7,915 nt of DNA, taken from Gammaproteobacteria bacterium. GTDB lineage: Bacteria; Pseudomonadota; Gammaproteobacteria; Xanthomonadales; Xanthomonadaceae. Where the stretch lies: contig JAAZHF010000201.1 in the NCBI GenBank assembly GCA_012510865.1, positions 1 to 7,915 of the forward strand. Reading direction: 5' to 3'. A program made the translations under genes and the position numbers. Shown piece by piece: positions 1-7,915 of the stretch. Below the pieces are notes generated by a model. The model did no database searches. It saw nothing but the letters and a program-made list of their open reading frames with translations, and was not told where the DNA came from. Every line of letters starts with the position of its first letter. The stretch's first letter is position 1.

Positions 1-1
1 G

Positions 2-1502
<1,501 letters not shown>

Positions 1503-1506
<4 letters not shown>

Positions 1507-2060
1507 AGGTCACCGAGGCCGGCCTCCCGGGCTGCCTGGTCGTCGAGCCGCGCGTCTTTGGCGACGCACGCGGCTTCTTCTACGAATCGTTCAACCTCGA
1601 CCGGCTGGCGCAGCACGGCCTGGCACCGGCGTTCGTGCAGGGCAACGTGTCGTCCTCCTCGCACGGAGTGCTGCGCGGGCTGCACTACCAGTGGCCGAAC
1701 CCGCAGGGCAAGTACGTCTCGGTGCTCGAGGGCGAGGTCTGGGACGTCGCCGTCGACATCCGCCGCGGCTCGCCGACCTTCGGCCAGTGGACCGCCGTGG
1801 TGCTGAGCGCCGGGAACCGGCGCCACTTCTGGATCCCGGAAGGGTTCGCGCACGGTTTCGTCGCGCTCAGCGAACGCGCCGTCTTCACCTACCTTTGCAC
1901 CGCGACCTACCATCCGGCCGCCGACGCCGGGATCCGCTGGAACGACGCCAGCCTCGCCATCGACTGGCCGGTCGCGGACCCCGTGCTCTCGGACAAGGAC
2001 GCGCGCGCGCCCTTCCTCGCCGACGTCCCCGCGGAGCGCCTGCCGGTCTACGCACCGTGA
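1503..2060 (+). CDS. rfbC: dTDP-4-dehydrorhamnose 3,5-epimerase
   Basis: This 185-residue protein is a cupin-fold epimerase that inverts C3 and C5 of dTDP-4-keto-6-deoxy-glucose to give dTDP-4-keto-L-rhamnose. It shows the N-terminal [14 protein letters not shown] (residues 18-31), then VLRGLHYQ with the general-base His61, and Lys70 in NPQGKYV, which corresponds to the substrate-contact Lys of the family. [15 protein letters not shown] follows at 110-124, and Tyr130 is at the position of the usual general acid. The tail [13 protein letters not shown] is also typical, and the length matches the family (about 180-185). The start is GTG at 1503, overlapping the rfbA stop as GTGA. It is preceded by GGGG at 1492-1495, and the protein begins where RmlC homologues begin. 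The frame is open further upstream, but that extension lies inside rfbA in another frame and is not real. Confidence 0.96.
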
Positions 2061-2959
2061 GGCTGCTGCTGCTGGGCGCCAACGGCCAGGTCGGCCACGC
2101 GCTGCGCCGCGAGCTGGCTCCGTTGGGCGAGCTCGTCTGCACGACGCGCAGCGGTTCCCTGCCCGGCGGCGCGCCCTGCGAAACCGCGGACTTCGACCGG
2201 CCCGCCGGCCTGGAGGCGCTGGTGGACCGGATCGCGCCGGACGTGGTCGTCAACGCCGCTGCGTACACGGCCGTGGATCGTGCGGAGGCCGAACGCGACG
2301 CCGCCTTCCGCGCCAACGCGGAGGCGCCCGCCGTGCTCGCGCGCGCATGCGCCGCGCGCGGCTCGCTGCTGGTGCATTACTCCACCGACTACGTCTTCGG
2401 CGGCGAGGGCAGCCGTCCGTGGCGCGAGGACGACCCGACCGCGCCACTGGGCGCCTACGGTGCCAGCAAGCTCGCCGGGGAACACGCGGTGCGCGGCAGT
2501 GGCGCCCGCCACCTCGTGTTCCGCACGGCCTGGGTCTACGGCGCGCACGGCCACAATTTCATGCGCACCATGCTGCGGCTGGGGGCGGAGCGCGACGAGC
2601 TCCGCGTGGTCGCGGACCAGGTGGGCACGCCGACGCCGGCGCGTCTGATCGCCGCCGCCACGGCGACGGTGCTCCGCGACGGGCCCGCCGCCAGCGGGCT
2701 GTGGCACCTCACCGCGGCGGGCGGAACCAGCTGGCACGGCTTCGCCGAGGCGATCCTCGCCGGCGCCGCGGCGCGCGGGCTGCTTCCGGCCGCACCGCGC
2801 GTGGTCCCGATCGCGACGCGCGACTACCCCACGCCGGCGCGGCGGCCGGCGTACTCGCGCCTGGACACGACGCGCCTGGAGTCCGACTTCCGGATCCGGC
2901 TGCCGGACTGGGCCGACGCGCTGTCCGGCGTCCTCGACGAAGTGGCGGCGACCGGCTGA
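2057..2959 (+). CDS. rfbD: dTDP-4-dehydrorhamnose reductase
   Basis: This 300-residue enzyme does the last step of the pathway, NAD(P)H-dependent reduction of dTDP-4-keto-L-rhamnose to dTDP-L-rhamnose. It is an extended short-chain dehydrogenase. The Rossmann motif GANGQVG is at residues 7-13, followed by VVVNAAAYTAVDRAE (63-77), STDYVFGG (109-116) with the catalytic-site Thr, YGASK with Tyr134 and Lys138, and RTAWVYG (156-162). The C-terminal DYPTPARRPAYSRLDTTRL is the usual substrate-domain signature. The start is GTG at 2057, overlapping the rfbC stop as GTGA. The first residues, [13 protein letters not shown], fit homologues exactly. No good ribosome site is near (GGAG at 2033-2036 is 20 bases away), so expression probably relies on coupling to rfbC. 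An in-frame extension upstream to 1691 lies inside rfbC and is an artefact. This closes the rhamnose operon. Confidence 0.96.
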   Translation: MRLLLLGANGQVGHALRRELAPLGELVCTTRSGSLPGGAPCETADFDRPAGLEALVDRIAPDVVVNAAAYTAVDRAEAERDAAFRANAEAPAVLARACAARGSLLVHYSTDYVFGGEGSRPWREDDPTAPLGAYGASKLAGEHAVRGSGARHLVFRTAWVYGAHGHNFMRTMLRLGAERDELRVVADQVGTPTPARLIAAATATVLRDGPAASGLWHLTAAGGTSWHGFAEAILAGAAARGLLPAAPRVVPIATRDYPTPARRPAYSRLDTTRLESDFRIRLPDWADALSGVLDEVAATG

Positions 2960-2981
2960 CTCTGGGAAGATCGGGCGCAGG

Positions 2982-2995
2982 GGCCTCCGGAGGCC
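2982..2995. repeat. 14-bp perfect palindrome between rfbD and the peptidase gene
   Basis: GGCCTCCGGAGGCC is its own reverse complement and lies in the 76-base gap between rfbD and the first S9 peptidase. It could form a 5-bp hairpin with a CCGG loop. A second small hairpin, GCGGC-AGC-GCCGC, follows at 3011-3023. Neither is followed by a T run, so a classical intrinsic terminator is not supported. An operator or mRNA structure is possible. In such GC-rich DNA it may also be chance. Confidence 0.4.
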
Positions 2996-3025
2996 GGGAG
3001 CAGGGACGACGCGGCAGCGCCGCAC

Positions 3026-3031
3026 AGGGGG
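3026..3031 (+). promoter_or_regulatory. ribosome binding site of the first S9 peptidase gene
   Basis: AGGGGG lies 4 bases before the ATG at 3036. It is a purine-rich but imperfect Shine-Dalgarno-like sequence with short spacing, and it supports this ATG, which also gives a complete signal peptide. Confidence 0.5.
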
Positions 3032-3035
3032 ATAC

Positions 3036-5027
3036 ATGAGGAAGCGCATCAGGCACGCAGCGGTGTCCTTGCTGTTCGGGATCGGCTGCGCGGCGCCGGC
3101 CGCCGCGGTGGACGTCGACGCCTTCATCCGGAAGCCCGACTTCAACGACGTAAAGATCTCGCCCACGGGCGAATACCTCGCCGCCACGGTTCCGCTGGAG
3201 AACACGACCGCGCTCGCGGTGGTGCGGGTGTCGGACGGGGCGATCACCGGCGGCGGGACGGCGGGCAAGTACCGCCACGTGTCCGACATCTGGTGGGCCA
3301 ACGACGAGCGCCTGCTGTTCTCCACCAGCATGAAGATGGGCATGCTCGACCAGCCCCTCCCCACCGGCGACATCTTCACCCTGCGCGCCACGTCGCGGAG
3401 CGCGGATGTCCTGGTCGGGCAGCACGTGACCACGCAGGGCGTGGGGTCGCGCATCGGCGGCAAGCGCATCGAGGAAGTCTGGGCGCGGGTGGTCGACACG
3501 CTCCGCGACCACGACCACGACGCCATCATCGCCGTGGCCGGCTTCGGCGACGATCCCTATGCCCGCGCCGAGCGCATGAACGTGGTCACCGGCCGGCGCA
3601 CCCCGATCACCCGTGCCCCCGTGCGCAACGGTGAATACGTGACCGACCACGCGGGCGCGGTGCGCGCCGCCATCGGCTACAACGTCGACCGGTCGGTGAA
3701 GACCTACGTGCGCGCCAGCGACGGCGCGCAGTGGGAACTGTTCAACGACGAGGCCAGCAGCGGCGTGTCACTGGTGCCACTGGGCTTCTCCGCCGACAAC
3801 CGGGTCATGTACCTGCGCGCCGACCGCCCGACAGGCACCTCGCGGATCGAAGCCCACGACACGGTCACGGGCGAGCGCACCGTCGTGCTCGCGGACGAAG
3901 GCGCGGAACCCCTGCTGGTGATCCACGACCCGGTGACGTCCGTGCCCGCGGGGGTGATGTACATGGACGGGAAGGCGCGCACGGAGTTCTTCGACCCGGC
4001 GTCGCCGCTGGCGCGCCAGTACCGGAGCCTGGAGGCGGCCTTCCCCGGCGAAGCGCTGCTGATCACCTCGGCGACCCGGGACGGCCGGACCGTCCTCGTC
4101 TACGTCTGGAGCGACCGCAATCCCGGCGACTACTACACCTTCGACACGGTGGAGAAGAAGGCCGCGCACGTGCTCAGCACCCGGGGCTGGCACGACCCGG
4201 AGAAGATGGCCGCCAAGCGTCCGATCCGGCTGGCCGCACGCGACGGCCTGCCGCTTGCCGGCTACGTCACGGTGCCGCCGGGCAGCATGGGCAGGTCGCT
4301 TCCGATGGTCGTGCTGCCGCACGGCGGGCCCTTCGGGCGGTTCGACCGCTGGGACTTCGACCCGGAGGTGCAGATGCTCGCCGCCGCCGGTTACGCCGTG
4401 CTGCAGGTGAACTACCGCGGCTCCGGCAACCACGGCCGCGCCTTCCAGCAGGCGGGCGCGCGCGAGTGGGGCGGGAAGATGCAGGACGACGTCACCGACG
4501 CCACGCGCTGGGCGATCGAGCAGGGCATCGCCGATCCCGGGCGCATCTGCATCTACGGGGCCAGCTACGGCGCGTACGCGGCGCTCATGGGCGTTGCGAA
4601 GGAGCCGTCGCTGTACCGCTGCGCCGCCGGCTACATCGGCGTCTACGATCTGCCGATGATGCATACCACCGGCGACATCCAGCGCCGCGGCTCGGGCGAG
4701 ACCTACCTGCGCGAGTGGATCGGCGAGCGCGACGCGCTCGCCGCGGTCTCGCCGACCCGCATGGCCGACCGGATCAGGGTGCCCGTGTTCCTGGCCGCCG
4801 GCGGCGAGGACGAGCGGGCGCCCATCGAGCACACGAAGGCCATGGAGCGCGCCCTGAAGACGGCTGGCGTGCCGGTCGAGGCGCTGTACTATCCGACCGA
4901 AGGCCACGGCTTCTACGTGCAAGCCAACCAGCGCGAGTACTACACCCGTCTTCTGGCCTTCCTCGGCCAGCACCTGGGCGGCAGGACCGCGACGGCGGCC
5001 GCAACCCCGACTGGAGCGAAGCGATGA
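3036..5027 (+). CDS. exported S9 family serine peptidase (prolyl oligopeptidase superfamily)
   Basis: This 663-residue peptidase is predicted to be exported. The first 24 residues form a signal peptide: MRKRIRH, a hydrophobic core, then APAAA before VDVDAF. Residues of about 30-390 make the expected beta-propeller (for example DVKISPTGEYLAATVP), which limits access to short peptides. About 400-650 is the alpha/beta-hydrolase domain, with HGGP (429-432) and NYRGSG (459-464) near the oxyanion region. The triad is complete: Ser510 in GASYGAY, Asp592 in GGEDERAP and His624 in EGHGF. It resembles the DAP2/acylaminoacyl-peptidase group of S9; exact cleavage specificity cannot be read from the sequence. 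The ATG at 3036 is supported by the purine-rich AGGGGG at 3026-3031 and by the signal peptide. The stop overlaps the start of the OPT transporter gene by 4 bases, so the two are co-translated and probably form a peptide cutting and uptake pair. Confidence 0.94.
   Translation: MRKRIRHAAVSLLFGIGCAAPAAAVDVDAFIRKPDFNDVKISPTGEYLAATVPLENTTALAVVRVSDGAITGGGTAGKYRHVSDIWWANDERLLFSTSMKMGMLDQPLPTGDIFTLRATSRSADVLVGQHVTTQGVGSRIGGKRIEEVWARVVDTLRDHDHDAIIAVAGFGDDPYARAERMNVVTGRRTPITRAPVRNGEYVTDHAGAVRAAIGYNVDRSVKTYVRASDGAQWELFNDEASSGVSLVPLGFSADNRVMYLRADRPTGTSRIEAHDTVTGERTVVLADEGAEPLLVIHDPVTSVPAGVMYMDGKARTEFFDPASPLARQYRSLEAAFPGEALLITSATRDGRTVLVYVWSDRNPGDYYTFDTVEKKAAHVLSTRGWHDPEKMAAKRPIRLAARDGLPLAGYVTVPPGSMGRSLPMVVLPHGGPFGRFDRWDFDPEVQMLAAAGYAVLQVNYRGSGNHGRAFQQAGAREWGGKMQDDVTDATRWAIEQGIADPGRICIYGASYGAYAALMGVAKEPSLYRCAAGYIGVYDLPMMHTTGDIQRRGSGETYLREWIGERDALAAVSPTRMADRIRVPVFLAAGGEDERAPIEHTKAMERALKTAGVPVEALYYPTEGHGFYVQANQREYYTRLLAFLGQHLGGRTATAAATPTGAKR
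5013..5016 (+). promoter_or_regulatory. ribosome binding site of the OPT transporter gene inside the peptidase end
   Basis: GGAG lies 7 bases before the ATG at 5024, within the last codons of the peptidase gene. Together with the ATGA overlap it supports both the chosen start and direct translational coupling. Confidence 0.6.
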
Positions 5028-6991
5028 GCGAAAGCAGGAGCGGCGGGCGGGTCCCGCAGCTGACCTTCCGCGCGGTGCTGCTGGCGATCGTGCTGGCGGT
5101 GATCCTGGCCGCGGCCAATGCCTACCTGGGCCTGTTCGCGGGCCTGACGATCGCCACCGCGATCCCGGCGGCGGTGGTGTCGATGGGCGTGCTGCGCCTG
5201 CTCGGCGGGGGCACGATCCTCGAGAACAACATCGTCCAGACCGGCGCCTCGGCCGGGTCGTCGATCGCGGCCGGCGTCATCTTCACCATCCCGGCGCTGG
5301 TCATCCTCGGCTACTGGGACGACTTCCGCTATTGGTGGGTGCTGGCCATCGCCGGCCTTGGCGGCCTGCTGGGCGTGCTGTTCTCGGTGCCGCTGCGGCG
5401 CACGATGATCGTCGAGGACCCGCTGCCGTTCCCGGAGGGCAAGGCGGCGGCCGAGGTCCTGAAGGCGGGCGAGAACCCGGGTCCCGGGCTGAAGGTGCTC
5501 GCGGTGGCGGCTGCGGTCGGCGCACTGTTCAAGCTCGCCGCCCAGAGCGGCATGCGCATGGTGCCGGACAACGCCGTTGCCTCGGGCTTCATGGGCAAGT
5601 ACCTGGGCTACATGGGCACCAACCTGTCGCCGGCGCTGCTCGGCGTGGGCTACATCGTCGGCCTGAACATCGGCATCGTGGTGCTGTCGGGCGCGATCCT
5701 GTCCTGGAACATCGCGATCCCGGTCTACCACGCCTTCTTCCTGGACACCGACCCCGTCCTCGCGACGCAGCTGGCCGGCGCCTCGGCCGCCGACGCGGCC
5801 GGCGCCATCTGGGCGACGAAGATCCGCTACCTCGGCGTCGGCGCGATGCTCATCGGCGGCATCTGGACGCTGTTCTCGCTGCGCAGGTCGCTGCTGTCGG
5901 GCGTGAAGAGCGGCATCGCCGCGGCGCGGAAGGGCAGCGGCGACGCGGTGGCCGAGACCGACCGCGACCTGCCGATGAAGTGGATGCTGATCGCGCTGCT
6001 GCTGTTCGTGATCCCGCTGCTGGTGCTGTACCAGGCGATCGTGGGCAACTGGTTCGTCAGCGTGCCGATGACGATCATCATGATCCTCGCCGGCTTCCTT
6101 TTCGTCTCGGTGTCGGCCTACCTGGCCGGCCTCGTCGGCTCGTCCAACAACCCGGTGTCGGGGATCACCATCGCCACGATCCTGTTCGCGGCGGCGGTGC
6201 TGCTGTTCCTGCTCGGCCGCGATTCCCCGGTGGGGGCGGTGGCGGCGATCATGATCGGCGCGGTGGTCTGCTGCGCGGCGGCGGTCGGCGGCGACAACCT
6301 GCAGGACCTCAAGGCCGGGTACATCGTCGGCGCGACGCCGTGGAAGCAGCAGCTGATGCTCGGCATCGGCGCGTTCTCCTGCGCGCTGATCATGGCGCCG
6401 GTGCTCAACCTGCTGGCCCAGGCCTACGGCATCGGCGCACCGACGCCGGAGCAGCCGCAGTCGCTGGCCGCCCCGCAGGCGACGCTGATGGCCTCGGTGG
6501 CCAAGGGCATGTTCGGCGGCGAGCTGCCCTGGGACATGATCGCCATCGGCGCCGGCGTCGGTGCCGCCATCATCGCCTTCGACGAGTGGCTGAAGGCGCG
6601 CGGGTCCAGCTTCCGCGTGCCGGTGCTGGCGGCCGCGATCGGCATCTACCTGCCCATCGAACTGATGGTCCCGATCTTCCTAGGCGGCGTGCTGGCCTGG
6701 CTGGTGGAGCGCAGGCACGGCGTGCACCCCGCCGACGAGGCCGCGCGCGACCGCATCCACCGCCCCGGCACCCTGTTCGCCGCCGGCCTGATCACCGGCG
6801 AGGCGCTGATGGGCATCGCGATCGCCGTGCCGATCGTCCTCACCGAGCGCGCGGACGTGCTCGCGGTGACCGGGGCCCTGCACTTCAACCAGTGGGTCGG
6901 CCTGGCGGTGCTCGCCGTGGTGGCCTGGATGCTCTACCGCACCGGCACCCGGCCTGGGCTGGTGGCGCCGGTCGAGCCCGGCTCCCGCTGA
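5024..6991 (+). CDS. OPT family oligopeptide transporter
   Basis: This 655-residue inner-membrane protein belongs to the bacterial oligopeptide transporter (OPT) family, which imports small peptides by secondary transport; some distant members in plants carry metal chelates. The protein is almost all hydrophobic helices, the first at about residues 14-36, with a charged loop at about 286-320 separating two halves. Characteristic segments are NNIVQTGASAGSS (68-80), EDPLPFPEGKAAAEVLKAGE starting at 131, SSNNPVSG with Asn375 and Asn376, GGDNLQDLKAGYIVGATPW starting at 422, and IGIYLPIELMVPIFLGG near 540-560. The length is usual for bacterial OPT proteins (about 650). The ATG at 5024 overlaps the peptidase stop as ATGA and has GGAG 7 bases upstream. 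The long in-frame extension upstream to 3731 has no conserved content and lies inside the peptidase gene. Flanking exported peptidases favour peptide rather than metal-chelate import, but the substrate is an inference. Confidence 0.95.
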   Translation: MSESRSGGRVPQLTFRAVLLAIVLAVILAAANAYLGLFAGLTIATAIPAAVVSMGVLRLLGGGTILENNIVQTGASAGSSIAAGVIFTIPALVILGYWDDFRYWWVLAIAGLGGLLGVLFSVPLRRTMIVEDPLPFPEGKAAAEVLKAGENPGPGLKVLAVAAAVGALFKLAAQSGMRMVPDNAVASGFMGKYLGYMGTNLSPALLGVGYIVGLNIGIVVLSGAILSWNIAIPVYHAFFLDTDPVLATQLAGASAADAAGAIWATKIRYLGVGAMLIGGIWTLFSLRRSLLSGVKSGIAAARKGSGDAVAETDRDLPMKWMLIALLLFVIPLLVLYQAIVGNWFVSVPMTIIMILAGFLFVSVSAYLAGLVGSSNNPVSGITIATILFAAAVLLFLLGRDSPVGAVAAIMIGAVVCCAAAVGGDNLQDLKAGYIVGATPWKQQLMLGIGAFSCALIMAPVLNLLAQAYGIGAPTPEQPQSLAAPQATLMASVAKGMFGGELPWDMIAIGAGVGAAIIAFDEWLKARGSSFRVPVLAAAIGIYLPIELMVPIFLGGVLAWLVERRHGVHPADEAARDRIHRPGTLFAAGLITGEALMGIAIAVPIVLTERADVLAVTGALHFNQWVGLAVLAVVAWMLYRTGTRPGLVAPVEPGSR

Positions 6992-6998
6992 CGGCGAT

Positions 6999-7031
6999 GC
7001 GGGCGGCGGCGCCTTTGCGCCGCCAGCCCGC
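6999..7031 (+). terminator. strong GC-rich hairpin after the OPT gene, possible terminator
   Basis: GCGGGC-GGCGGCGC (6999-7012) pairs with GCGCCGCC (7017-7024) and GCCCGC (7026-7031), giving a 14-bp stem with a CTTT loop and a single bulged A at 7025. It begins 8 bases after the OPT stop codon. No T run follows at once, so it is not a textbook intrinsic terminator. It could slow polymerase or protect the mRNA 3' end from exonucleases. Confidence 0.45.
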
Positions 7032-7043
7032 GGCGCCTACCAT
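7015..7043 (+). promoter_or_regulatory. weak candidate sigma-70 promoter before the second S9 peptidase
   Basis: TTGCGC (7015-7020) and TACCAT (7038-7043) are 17 bases apart. They match the consensus at 3 and 4 of 6 positions, with TACCAT about 30 bases before the ATG. The -35 element would sit in the 3' arm of the hairpin after the OPT gene. The match is modest and this is the only gap in the peptide block, so it is offered only as a candidate. Confidence 0.25.
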
Positions 7044-7058
7044 CGGGCTTTTCCGCCC

Positions 7059-7062
7059 GGAG
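7059..7062 (+). promoter_or_regulatory. ribosome binding site of the second S9 peptidase gene
   Basis: GGAG lies 9 bases before the ATG at 7072. It supports that start, which also gives a complete signal peptide. Confidence 0.6.
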
Positions 7063-7071
7063 CCACGATCC

Positions 7072-7915
7072 ATGCCGCGTATTGCCCTGCTTAGCCTGTG
7101 CCTGCTCGCCGCGCTGCCGGCGGTCGCCGGCGCCCGCGGCCTCGAAGCCCGCGACCTGGCGACCCTCGAGCGGGTGTCGTCGCCGACGCTTTCGCCCGAC
7201 GGCCGGCACCTGGTGTTCGCACAGCGCAGCATCGACCTCGAGGCGAACTCCGGCAGCAGCGCCCTCTACGTGCGCAACCTGGTGACGCGCGACATGGCGC
7301 CGCCGAAGCGCCTGACGCCGGAGGGCTGGAACGTGAATTCGCCGGCCTTCTCGCCCGACGGCACGACGGTGTACTTCCTGAGCGCCAAGGGCGGCTCGCA
7401 GCAGCTCTACTCGATCCCGCTGGCCGGCGGCGAGCCGCGCCAGCTGACCGCGTTCGCGACCGACGTCGGCACCTACCACGTCTCGCCCGACGGCAGCCGG
7501 GTGGCTTTCAGCGCCGGCACCTTCGGCGACTGCGGCGCGGACTTCGGCTGCACCAGCCGGCGGCTGGAGGAGCGCAGGAAGTCCGGCGCGACGGGCGTGC
7601 TCTACGACCAGCTGTTCGTGCGCCACTGGGACACCTGGTCCGACGGCCGGCGCAACCGCCTGTTCGTGGCCGGACTGCCGGACGCCGGCGGCAAGCCCGT
7701 TGAGAGCGCGGTGGCGGTCAGCGGCGCGCTCGAGGGCGACGTGCCCGGCAAGCCCTTCGGCGGCGCCGAGGACTACGCCTGGGCACCCGACGGCCGCAGC
7801 ATCGTCGCCAGCGTGAAGGTCGCCGGGCGCGAAGAGCCCTGGTCGCCCAACTTCGACCTCTACCGCCTCGCCGCCTCCGGCAAGGCGGCGCACGAGAACC
7901 TGACGGCGGGCAACA
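7072..7915 (+). CDS. exported S9 family peptidase, DPP5/acylaminoacyl-peptidase type, 5' part
   Basis: The open frame from ATG 7072 runs off the window end after 281 codons, so only the N-terminal part is visible. Residues 1-20 are a signal peptide, with a hydrophobic run ending in ALPAVAG before ARGLEARD. The rest is beta-propeller, with four repeated PD40-like blade motifs: SPDG at 41-44, 94-97 and 138-141, and APDG at 238-241. The segment VLYDQLFVRHWDTWSDGRRN (177-194) is typical of the DPP5-like group of S9, which removes dipeptides or acylated residues from peptide N-termini in the periplasm. Cys154 and Cys160 could form a disulfide. The hydrolase domain with its Ser-Asp-His triad should lie beyond the window; the family is usually near 650-700 residues. 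The gene follows the OPT gene in the same direction after 80 bases, so it may share its transcript or have its own promoter. Family call is firm, exact specificity is not. Confidence 0.9.
   Translation, partial: MPRIALLSLCLLAALPAVAGARGLEARDLATLERVSSPTLSPDGRHLVFAQRSIDLEANSGSSALYVRNLVTRDMAPPKRLTPEGWNVNSPAFSPDGTTVYFLSAKGGSQQLYSIPLAGGEPRQLTAFATDVGTYHVSPDGSRVAFSAGTFGDCGADFGCTSRRLEERRKSGATGVLYDQLFVRHWDTWSDGRRNRLFVAGLPDAGGKPVESAVAVSGALEGDVPGKPFGGAEDYAWAPDGRSIVASVKVAGREEPWSPNFDLYRLAASGKAAHENLTAGN

Noticed and set aside
2001..2010. GCGCGCGCGC run in rfbC
   Set aside because: It encodes ordinary Asp-Ala-Arg-Ala residues and is too short to be a meaningful repeat in such GC-rich DNA.
1691..2056. Upstream in-frame extension of rfbD
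   Set aside because: It lies inside rfbC with low-complexity composition. The Rossmann motif is placed correctly only from the GTG at 2057.
2343..2352. Palindrome GCGCATGCGC in rfbD
   Set aside because: It is within conserved coding sequence of Ala/Arg/Cys codons and is expected by composition.
3731..5023. Peptidase-length fusion upstream of the OPT gene (1086-residue frame)
   Set aside because: The extra part is a shadow frame of the S9 gene. The OPT protein begins at the ATG at 5024 with a good ribosome site.
7072..7104. Possible lipoprotein signal because of Cys10 in the second peptidase
   Set aside because: The residues before Cys10 (LSL) do not form a lipobox, and the hydrophobic core continues after the Cys to a normal signal-peptidase I site.

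Overview
This window is GC-rich, with third codon positions almost all G or C and all genes on the + strand. It is densely packed and looks like ordinary chromosome from a proteobacterium. The rfbB-A-C-D order, the protein wording and the pairing of exported S9 peptidases with an OPT transporter suggest a high-GC member of the Xanthomonadaceae/Lysobacteraceae (Lysobacter or Luteimonas type). That placement is inferred from memory of the families, not from a search. No rRNA, tRNA, CRISPR array, insertion sequence, attachment site or origin was seen.

Region 1 (2-2959) is a dTDP-L-rhamnose operon, rfbB-rfbA-rfbC-rfbD, with a 4-base stop/start overlap at each of its three junctions. RfbA activates glucose-1-phosphate to dTDP-glucose. 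RfbB dehydrates it to the 4-keto-6-deoxy sugar, RfbC epimerises this at C3 and C5, and RfbD reduces it to dTDP-L-rhamnose for O-antigen, exopolysaccharide or glycoconjugates. The upstream half of rfbB lies outside the window. The visible half has an in-frame TAG at 419-421. The same frame continues after it for about 66 well-conserved codons to the expected TGA overlapping the rfbA start. Immediately upstream of the TAG is an 11-bp direct repeat offset by 18 bases. So rfbB is either broken by a local mutation or carries a sequencing or assembly error.

Region 2 (3036-7915) is a peptide-utilisation block: an exported S9 serine peptidase with a complete Ser-Asp-His triad, an OPT-family oligopeptide transporter overlapping it by 4 bases, and, after an 80-bp gap with a strong hairpin, a second exported S9 peptidase of the DPP5/acylaminoacyl-peptidase type that runs off the end. 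The likely logic is that the exported enzymes cut peptides and the OPT protein imports the products.

No clearly new system is visible. The points most worth checking are the rfbB interruption with its adjacent repeat, and the peptidase-OPT-peptidase arrangement.
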